Assembly: GCA_002479765.1 (NCBI GenBank)
Contig: DLOZ01000001.1
Span: 21,804-31,160, forward strand
Direction of reading: 5' to 3'
Origin: Sphingomonadales bacterium UBA7471
GTDB lineage: Bacteria > Pseudomonadota > Alphaproteobacteria > Sphingomonadales > Sphingomonadaceae
Length of the DNA: 9,357 nt
In this document: piece by piece, positions 1 through 4,041 of the stretch
How positions within the stretch are numbered: the stretch's first letter is position 1
Layout: every line of letters starts with the position of its first letter
Made by a program: the position numbers and the translations under genes
Notes under the pieces: model-generated
Told to the model about the DNA's origin: nothing
Seen by the model: the letters and a program-made list of their open reading frames with translations, nothing else
Databases searched by the model: none

Positions 1-2
1 CT

Positions 3-125
3 GCAAGACATGGCGCACGCCGACTGCACTGGCTGACCCACGAAACCAACGCCCGCGCAATCCACCTCTACGAGCATGTCGCCAAACGCAGCGGGTTCAT
101 CCAGTTTGCGCGGCCGACTTCGTGA
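3..125 (+). CDS. GNAT-family N-acetyltransferase, C-terminal fragment
   Basis: Only the last 40 residues are in the window; the gene starts upstream of base 1 and ends at a TGA at 123-125. The visible peptide contains WLTHETNARAIHLYEHVAKR followed by SGFIQFARP. That is the usual end of GNAT acetyltransferases, where an N-A-R-A-I/L-x-L-Y-E/D helix is followed by the SGF strand. GNAT enzymes move an acetyl group from acetyl-CoA to an amine. Neither the substrate nor the acetyl-CoA-binding loop can be read from this piece. The match is to a pattern known from the family. The reading frame is open to the window edge, and the other two frames on this strand are either closed early or show no family features. 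Confidence 0.75.
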   Translation, partial: ARHGARRLHWLTHETNARAIHLYEHVAKRSGFIQFARPTS

Positions 126-134
126 CGATTGATG

Positions 135-159
135 GCTAACCGAGCGGCATTGTGTTAGC
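135..159. terminator. weak hairpin after the GNAT gene
   Basis: GCTAAC at 135-140 and GTTAGC at 154-159 are perfectly complementary 6-bp arms around a 13-base loop, starting 10 bases after the GNAT stop. There is no clear T-run behind it, only TTTT about 10 bases further on, so it is at best a weak or Rho-assisted terminator. The rest of the gap (160-254) shows no promoter or gene that I can support. It lies between two genes ending toward each other, where a terminator would be expected. Confidence 0.25.
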
Positions 160-254
160 TTCCGACCAGTTTTCGGGCGATCGATTACTAACAAGAGCGC
201 CCTAAAAGTCGACCTTCGTTAAGATGCAGCGTCAACCTCACCGCTGCCGACAAC

Positions 255-830
255 TTATCCGAGGTGCCCAGTTAGCAAAATGATGTTGGTTTCTTCGTCC
301 GCTTTTGGCGCATGTATTTCAGACGGCTGCAGACGGTGCCAATCACCTGGCTTTATCGAGCGCGGTGCATTATGCAATGAGCCGGATAGGACAAAAATTT
401 CCTCGCCATGTGGATGTCGATGAGGGATAACCTTTGAACCGGGATGGAATGCCACAAGCGCTACCCGATACAAGTCGTCGCGAAAATCAGATCGGCTTAT
501 AAGTGCCGTAGTCGAGCCGCGCCACACTCGCTCCTCTTCGCTGATAGTAGTCAGTTCAGAGGGAGTTCGACCATTGTGCGCAAAATGAAAGAGAGTGATG
601 CCCCGCTTACCGGCCTCAATAGTTGCACCACCTCCGCAACCCAGATACCCGCCCAAGGATAGCCGCCTCGTTTCGACGAATCCATCACCGGCCAACACGA
701 ACAGATCATGTTGTCCCTTCGCCAATTGCAGTGTCTCATGCGCCGTCAGTCGAACAATTCGTGAAATGCGAATATCGTCATGACGGGAAAGCAGCACCAC
801 TCCTGACGCCTCAACTTGCAGTGCTTTCAT
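255..830 (-). CDS. ChrR-like cupin domain protein
   Basis: A 191-residue cytoplasmic protein with no signal peptide. The C-terminal half carries a clear cupin motif 1: G131, then H137 and H139, a glutamate at 143/144, and G150 (core PHRHPHGEEIFVLSG). H173 in EIHAP probably supplies the later metal ligand. Residues about 5-110 look like a second, degenerate cupin half, the layout of ChrR-type anti-sigma cupins and related metal-binding proteins. No zinc-binding anti-sigma domain is visible, so an anti-sigma role is not indicated; a small-molecule or dioxygenase-like role is possible. The ATG at 830 is preferred over an upstream in-frame start at 908, because the longer form would run into the VOC gene. 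A GGAG lies 11 bases upstream of the 830 start, just after the VOC stop. Only 17 bases separate the two genes, so they are probably co-transcribed. Confidence 0.72.
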   Translation of the reverse strand: MKALQVEASGVVLLSRHDDIRISRIVRLTAHETLQLAKGQHDLFVLAGDGFVETRRLSLGGYLGCGGGATIEAGKRGITLFHFAHNGRTPSELTTISEEERVWRGSTTALISRSDFRDDLYRVALVAFHPGSKVIPHRHPHGEEIFVLSGSLHNAPRSIKPGDWHRLQPSEIHAPKADEETNIILLTGHLG

Positions 831-847
831 CGCTTGGGCCACTCCGA

Positions 848-1273
848 TCAACCGGCATCTGGCGTTAGGGCGATGAACTCCATGCGGGGTCCACCAGGTA
901 TGGAGCACATCATGTGGCGCGCTTTGCCGTCAGCTCGCGCCTCGGGCGCAAACTCTATCGTTGCACCTCCTTCGATAACTCGGGCATGGACCTTGTCGAG
1001 CATGTCGCTGTCCTTCACCAGCACAGCGAAATGATGCAGCCCGACATTCTTCCGGCGGTCAAAAGGCGCACCGCAAGTCGCATCTTCAATTTGCCATAGA
1101 GTGATAAGAGTCACGCCATCCGAAACCATCACCGCTGGATAAGCTGGGCGTTCACCCACAACGCGATAGTTGAGCGCATTGACGAAGAAATCTGTCGTCG
1201 CGGTGAGATTGTCGACGCTGAGGCCCACATGATGCACGCCCATCGTATAAGTTGAATTCTGCTCATCAGCCAT
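848..1273 (-). CDS. VOC (glyoxalase/bleomycin resistance/extradiol dioxygenase) superfamily protein
   Basis: A 141-residue protein with the paired beta-alpha-beta-beta-beta layout of the vicinal oxygen chelate fold. The first module begins MGVHHVGLSVDNLTATTDFF (H14/H15 at the metal position) and the second begins NVGLHHFAVLV (H80/H81). It closes with GPRMEFIAL, whose E132 is the usual last metal ligand. Family members act as glyoxalases, epimerases, ring-cleaving dioxygenases or antibiotic-binding proteins, and the sequence does not say which. The ATG at 1273 is chosen because GGGAG lies 7 bases upstream and the conserved fold starts right after it. An in-frame start at 1408 would cross the neighbouring TetR gene. 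It is the first gene of the VOC-cupin unit and diverges from the TetR gene across a palindromic site, so repression by that TetR is likely (inference). Confidence 0.85.
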   Translation of the reverse strand: MADEQNSTYTMGVHHVGLSVDNLTATTDFFVNALNYRVVGERPAYPAVMVSDGVTLITLWQIEDATCGAPFDRRKNVGLHHFAVLVKDSDMLDKVHARVIEGGATIEFAPEARADGKARHMMCSIPGGPRMEFIALTPDAG

Positions 1274-1280
1274 GAAGCGA

Positions 1281-1285
1281 CTCCC
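1281..1285 (-). promoter_or_regulatory. ribosome binding site fixing the VOC start
   Basis: The minus strand reads GGGAG here, 7 bases before the ATG at 1273. It supports 1273 over the long upstream alternative at 1408. Confidence 0.7.
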
Positions 1286-1290
1286 GAAAG

Positions 1291-1306
1291 TGTACAGATC
1301 GGTACA
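1291..1306. promoter_or_regulatory. 16-bp palindrome, probable TetR operator
   Basis: The sequence TGTACAGATCGGTACA matches its own reverse complement at 14 of 16 positions, in the form TGTAC-N-GATC-N-GTACA. It lies in the 82-base gap between the divergent VOC and TetR genes, 18 bases upstream of the VOC ATG and close to its ribosome site. On the minus strand a TTGACC box (1312-1307) abuts it and could be a -35 element, but no convincing -10 hexamer is placed. TetR-family dimers typically bind palindromes of this size in the divergent gap next to their own gene. Binding by the neighbouring regulator is therefore likely but inferred. Confidence 0.6.
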
Positions 1307-1355
1307 GGTCAAGCGTGCCTTTTCTGATCGAAAACCCGAAGGACCACAGACCCCA

Positions 1356-1946
1356 ATGGAACAACCACGCAAAGAGCATTTGGTCATGGTCGCTGCTGGC
1401 CTGTTCAATCAGCACGGCTACCACCAATGCGGCGTCGATGAGATCATCCAGCAATCAGGCGTGTCAAAGACGACATTGTACAAGCATTTTCGCACTAAGG
1501 AGGATCTGATCCTTGAAGTGCTGCAAAGGCGCAGCGAAGTTTTTTTTTCTGAGATCGCAAGGCGTTTGGCACAATGCAGCAAGGTGAATCCCGACATCGC
1601 CCCCAACGAGCAGATCGACGAGATTTTGAAAATTGTCGACGAGTGGATCAGGAGCAACAGTTTCTTTGGCTGCAATTTTGTGCGGGCTGCGGCCGAATAT
1701 GGCAGCTCTGACAATCTCATTCGAGCCCATGCACGCCGACACAAGGCGCGCTTGAGTGAAGTCATCAGCAATCTGCTTGAACATTGGAGCAAGCCGGAGC
1801 GGGAGTTGGCGTCAGATCAAATAATGATTGTACTCGACGGTGCCATCACGACCGCGCAGGTAAGTGGCCGGAACGATACGGTGAAGACTGCCCGTTCGAT
1901 TATGGACATGATTCTGACGTCTTACTCTGCCGACAGCGGGAAGTAG
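1356..1946 (+). CDS. TetR/AcrR-family transcriptional regulator
   Basis: A 196-residue protein. Residues about 5-60 form the TetR DNA-binding domain: a first helix LVMVAAGLFNQHGYHQCGVD, then the helix-turn-helix DEIIQQSGVSKTTLYKHFRT and the KEDLI cap. The remainder is a helical ligand domain with GCNFVRAAAEYG, a stretch seen in several TetR subfamilies. No ligand can be assigned. ATG 1356 is preferred over an in-frame ATG at 1272, since the domain begins just after 1356. The longer form would overlap the divergent VOC start and place the palindrome inside the coding region. An AAGGA lies 12 bases upstream, a rather long spacing. Position and orientation suggest it represses the VOC-cupin unit and itself. 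A run of eight T at about 1541-1548 lies inside the gene and may be prone to slippage, but the frame is intact. Confidence 0.9.
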   Translation: MEQPRKEHLVMVAAGLFNQHGYHQCGVDEIIQQSGVSKTTLYKHFRTKEDLILEVLQRRSEVFFSEIARRLAQCSKVNPDIAPNEQIDEILKIVDEWIRSNSFFGCNFVRAAAEYGSSDNLIRAHARRHKARLSEVISNLLEHWSKPERELASDQIMIVLDGAITTAQVSGRNDTVKTARSIMDMILTSYSADSGK

Positions 1947-1956
1947 GCAGACGAGA

Positions 1957-1975
1957 TGGTCGGTATAGTCGACCA
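1957..1975. terminator. inverted repeat between convergent TetR genes
   Basis: TGGTCG (1957-1962) and CGACCA (1970-1975) are complementary arms around a 7-base loop, beginning 10 bases after the first TetR stop. A run of five T follows at 1984-1988, 8 bases after the stem, which is too far for a textbook terminator. The two TetR genes converge here, so a terminator is expected. The same bases also resemble the operator of the second TetR, as discussed in the findings. Confidence 0.3.
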
Positions 1976-2040
1976 AATGACCGTTTTTATGCTTTTCCAC
2001 ACAAATCCGGACATGGAATTTATAGCCGTCAATTGCGCGA

Positions 2041-2634
2041 TCAGGCGGATCGCGCTGCCAATCCAGCCACCAGCACGCCAAGAGTGTCAAGATAACCTTC
2101 GGCGCAGGCCATGAAGTCTTCAGCCTCTGCGCAGGAGATCACAGCTTCCGTCACCGCACCAAGCAGCGCTCGGGACACAATCTCCACATCCATGCGGATA
2201 AGGACTCCGTCCTCCATTGCGCGCGAAAGCGCCATTCTCAACAGGCCGCCAAAGTGACGTTGATCTATCTGGCGCCAGCGTTGCCACCCCAGCACAGCGG
2301 GGCCGTCACGCAGCAGTATGCGGGACCGCTCAGGACCTGCGCAGGCGACAAAGAACGCCCGGTTGCCGAGTGCCAGCTCTTCCCAAAAGTCTTGACCAGC
2401 AGAAATCGCCGAAAGAACTTCGCTCAGGATCGCGTTTGAAACAGACTCAAGCACCGCTTCGAACAACACGTCCTTGCTCGAAAAATGATGATAGATCGCG
2501 CCCTTGGCGACGCCCGCTCGCGAGGCAATTTGGTCAACCGAGACATTTACGTAACCCCCGCTTCCAAAGGCGTCAAAAGCGGCAGCGATGATCGCCCCGC
2601 GTGTCGCAGTTCTACGGTCCTCTTGCTTAACCAT
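2041..2634 (-). CDS. TetR/AcrR-family transcriptional regulator
   Basis: A 197-residue protein. The N-terminal helix-turn-helix domain spans about residues 10-58, with ATRGAIIAAAFDAFGSGGYV, VSVDQIASRAGVAKGAIYHH and FSSKDVLFEAV; this is the standard TetR pattern. The C-terminal domain (about 65-195) is helical and includes GPERSRILLRDGPAVLGWQR. That resembles the ligand domain of a common proteobacterial TetR group controlling small membrane or efflux genes. The ATG at 2634 follows a purine-rich AGAGAAG leader, so the ribosome site is weak. The gene diverges from the membrane protein at 2755, with two operator-like repeats and a strong promoter between them. Autoregulation plus repression of that gene is the likely role (inference). 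It shows no close resemblance to the first TetR outside the DNA-binding domain. Confidence 0.92.
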   Translation of the reverse strand: MVKQEDRRTATRGAIIAAAFDAFGSGGYVNVSVDQIASRAGVAKGAIYHHFSSKDVLFEAVLESVSNAILSEVLSAISAGQDFWEELALGNRAFFVACAGPERSRILLRDGPAVLGWQRWRQIDQRHFGGLLRMALSRAMEDGVLIRMDVEIVSRALLGAVTEAVISCAEAEDFMACAEGYLDTLGVLVAGLAARSA

Positions 2635-2644
2635 TTTTCTTCTC

Positions 2645-2673
2645 TTGATATACCGACTGATAGTCGGTATAAT
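2645..2673 (+). promoter_or_regulatory. sigma70-type promoter for the membrane protein gene
   Basis: TTGATA at 2645-2650 and TATAAT at 2668-2673 are separated by exactly 17 bases. The -35 box differs from consensus at one base and the -10 box matches it fully. The expected start is near 2680, giving a leader of about 75 bases before the ATG at 2755. Such a strong promoter would normally need a repressor. The two operator copies described separately overlap its spacer and its start site. Confidence 0.8.
2649..2671. promoter_or_regulatory. operator O1, perfect inverted repeat inside the promoter
   Basis: TATACCGACT (2649-2658) and its exact complement AGTCGGTATA (2662-2671) flank a 3-base GAT. 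The repeat fills the spacer between the -35 and -10 boxes of the rightward promoter, so a bound dimer would block RNA polymerase. Length and symmetry suit a TetR dimer. The adjacent TetR gene at 2634 is the natural candidate (inference). Confidence 0.8.
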
Positions 2674-2688
2674 TCGACTACCGGTCGG
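2674..2688. promoter_or_regulatory. operator O2, second copy of the repeat core
   Basis: TCGAC-N5-GTCGG here repeats the O1 core CCGAC-N5-GTCGG (2653-2667) with one base changed. The centres are 21 bp apart, two turns of B-DNA, so both copies face the same side of the helix. O2 covers the predicted transcription start near 2680. This suggests two repressor dimers binding side by side, possibly cooperatively. Confidence 0.65.
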
Positions 2689-2754
2689 TTATTAGCAACA
2701 AGATGTTCTTGGGAATAGCCCGCAAACGCAACTAGAGAATGGAAAGACACAGAT

Positions 2755-3168
2755 ATGACCGCATTATTTCTCGCCAAGTCAGGGCTATGGTTGTTTCTGA
2801 CCGGCCTTCTGATTGGCGCAGCAATCCCCAAGTTCACCAGCCCAAGGATCGGGCTCTCCGCACATCTCACTGCGGTGCAAAGTGGTACGGCGCTGCTCGC
2901 CATCGGCTGGTTCTGGCCGCAACTAACCGAAGGGAACGCCTACGCGGACCTTCTAGGCCATGCGCTCTGGATTTCCTTCTGGATGCTATCTGCGGGCCTG
3001 ACCCTTGCAGCAGCTTGGGGCGCCAGTAAGGTGCTGCCGATTGCCGGAGCTGGGTATGCGGCAACTCCGCTCAGGGAGCGCGTCGCTGCGGGCATGATTT
3101 TGGTCGCATCTGTAGCCATGATTTTGGCGCTTGGCGCTTTGTTGGTAATGGATGTGTTGTCCGCTTAA
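2755..3168 (+). CDS. small four-helix membrane protein, hydroxylaminobenzene mutase-like
   Basis: A 137-residue inner-membrane protein with about four hydrophobic segments (roughly residues 6-25, 38-56, 66-90 and 112-134). The stretch FTSPRIGLSAHL, then a conserved small-residue turn and AIGWFWPQL, recalls hydroxylaminobenzene mutases (HabA/HabB type). Those share an N/S-P-R-x-G-L-S/A-A-H-L motif and about 135 residues. A weaker resemblance to styrene oxide isomerases exists around the A-H and W/L-P positions. If it is an enzyme, H37 in the AHL motif is the residue to watch. Mutases of this kind rearrange hydroxylamino-aromatics to aminophenols; activity here is not shown. GGAAAG sits 8 bases before the ATG. 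The gene is single, driven by the 2645-2673 promoter and probably controlled by the adjacent TetR. Family assignment is from memory of the motif, so the catalytic function stays open. Confidence 0.6.
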   Translation: MTALFLAKSGLWLFLTGLLIGAAIPKFTSPRIGLSAHLTAVQSGTALLAIGWFWPQLTEGNAYADLLGHALWISFWMLSAGLTLAAAWGASKVLPIAGAGYAATPLRERVAAGMILVASVAMILALGALLVMDVLSA

Positions 3169-3172
3169 AGCT

Positions 3173-3202
3173 GTTCGGGACACCTAAGCAGATGTTCCGA
3201 AC
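3173..3202. terminator. 10-bp hairpin directly after the membrane protein gene
   Basis: GTTCGGGACA (3173-3182) pairs with TGTTCCGAAC (3193-3202) with one G-U pair, around a 10-base loop, starting 4 bases after the TAA stop. No T-run follows, so termination would not be classical. The position right behind the stop codon in a convergent gap favours a transcription-end or mRNA 3'-stabilising role. Confidence 0.45.
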
Positions 3203-3245
3203 TCCGGGGCCAAACTGCCGCTCTGCGACAGCTGAATGTACGGCA

Positions 3246-3267
3246 GGTTTCGACAATGGTCGAAGCC
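3246..3267. terminator. second hairpin in the convergent gap
   Basis: GGTTTCGAC (3246-3254) and GTCGAAGCC (3259-3267) pair over nine positions with one G-U pair around an AATG loop. It lies 29 bases downstream of the DUF3147 stop on the minus strand. Neither strand has a T-run after the stem. With the hairpin at 3173-3202 it separates two transcription units that run into each other, so a bidirectional end signal is plausible. Confidence 0.4.
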
Positions 3268-3296
3268 TATCGGAATGACTGAAAAGTTTAGCGATT

Positions 3297-3647
3297 CTAG
3301 AGCTTCACCCCAAGGCGCGGCGCCGCCCAGACCATCGCGGCATACAGCGCCATCGTTAGGACGCAGCCTGCCACAAGCGCGGGCCAGAAGCCGACCCCGC
3401 GCTTGAGCAATGCCGGTATCACGAGGAACATCGGCAGGCTGGGCAGCACATACCAGAAGGTTGCCGCTGAGTGCTCCGCCATGCGCGCCACGTCCTGCGT
3501 ATCGCGCCACAGCCAGATCATGCCCAGCACCGAAATCAGCGGCAACGACGCGATCAGCGCGCCGGTGCCGGGATTACGCCGTGCAGTTTCGGAGACGATG
3601 ACGATAATGATAGCCGAGATGACCGCTTTGATGGCAAGGTAGAGCAT
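3297..3647 (-). CDS. DUF3147 family membrane protein
   Basis: A 116-residue inner-membrane protein with four predicted helices. The family hallmarks are all visible: an N-terminal helix ending in VSETARRNPGTGALIASLPL, then GMIWLWRDTQDVARMAEHSA and FWYVLPSLPMFLVIPALLKR, followed by a final GFWPAL helix pair. DUF3147 proteins have no established biochemical function, and length and pattern here are typical. It is the last gene of the metal-efflux operon, starting only 4 bases after the DUF305 stop with no good ribosome site. Translation is probably coupled to the gene before it. The context suggests an accessory envelope role in metal tolerance, but that is inferred from position only. Confidence 0.88.
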   Translation of the reverse strand: MLYLAIKAVISAIIIVIVSETARRNPGTGALIASLPLISVLGMIWLWRDTQDVARMAEHSAATFWYVLPSLPMFLVIPALLKRGVGFWPALVAGCVLTMALYAAMVWAAPRLGVKL

Positions 3648-3651
3648 CGTG

Positions 3652-4041
3652 CTATTTCGCGGGCCCGGCGTCGTTCTTCGCCAGCCACGCTTTCATCTGG
3701 GCAATCTCGATTTCCTGTGCATTGATGACGTCTTCGGCCAGCTTGCGGACTTCCGCATCCTTAGCATGGTCAAGCGCAACCTTTGCCATTGCGACAGCAC
3801 CTTCATGGTGCGGGATCATCGCACGCATGAAATCGGCATCAGCATTGCCGGTGAAGGCGATGGCCATGTCCTTGTGCATCTTGTCGTTTGCGGCTTGATA
3901 CGCCTTGGTCGAGGCAGGTGCGTTGGCGTCGGCTTTCGGCATGGCGTGACCGTCATGCGCGCTTGCGTTGTCGCTTGCGGACTTTTCGGCTTGGCATCCG
4001 GCCAGTACGAGCGGGACAATGAGGAGTAGAGCTTTCTTCAT
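3652..4041 (-). CDS. DUF305 domain lipoprotein
   Basis: A 129-residue exported protein. MKKALLLIVPLVLAGC is a lipoprotein signal with lipobox LAGC and lipidated C16. A short His/Asp linker (HDGHAM, residues 29-34) follows. The DUF305 domain spans about 45-120, with KMHKDMAIAFTGNADADFMR, MIPHHEGAVAMAK (H78-H79) and INAQEIEIAQMKAWL. DUF305 is a ferritin-like helical domain; the Synechocystis member CopM binds copper in the periplasm, and many relatives sit beside metal-efflux genes. The His/Met-rich helices visible here fit periplasmic metal binding. Its ATG overlaps the stop of the RND pump gene by 4 bases (ATGA), with GAAGGA 9 bases upstream, so the two are co-translated. The metal is not shown by the sequence; copper or silver is the leading guess. 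Confidence 0.9.
   Translation of the reverse strand: MKKALLLIVPLVLAGCQAEKSASDNASAHDGHAMPKADANAPASTKAYQAANDKMHKDMAIAFTGNADADFMRAMIPHHEGAVAMAKVALDHAKDAEVRKLAEDVINAQEIEIAQMKAWLAKNDAGPAK

Noticed and set aside
831..908. Upstream extension of the cupin gene to 908
   Set aside because: It would overlap the conserved C-terminal end of the VOC gene in another frame and adds no cupin sequence.
1272..1355. Upstream extension of the first TetR gene to the ATG at 1272
   Set aside because: It would cover the palindrome and overlap the VOC start, and the added 28 residues do not look like TetR sequence.
1274..1408. Upstream extension of the VOC gene to 1408
   Set aside because: The added residues are not VOC-like and overlap the TetR coding start; the good GGGAG site supports 1273.
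1541..1548. Run of eight T inside the first TetR gene as a possible frameshift
   Set aside because: The frame continues through it into normal TetR sequence, so there is no evidence of a break.
3184..3510. Minus-strand open frame of 108 codons overlapping DUF3147
   Set aside because: It overlaps the clearly conserved DUF3147 gene in another frame and has no domain.
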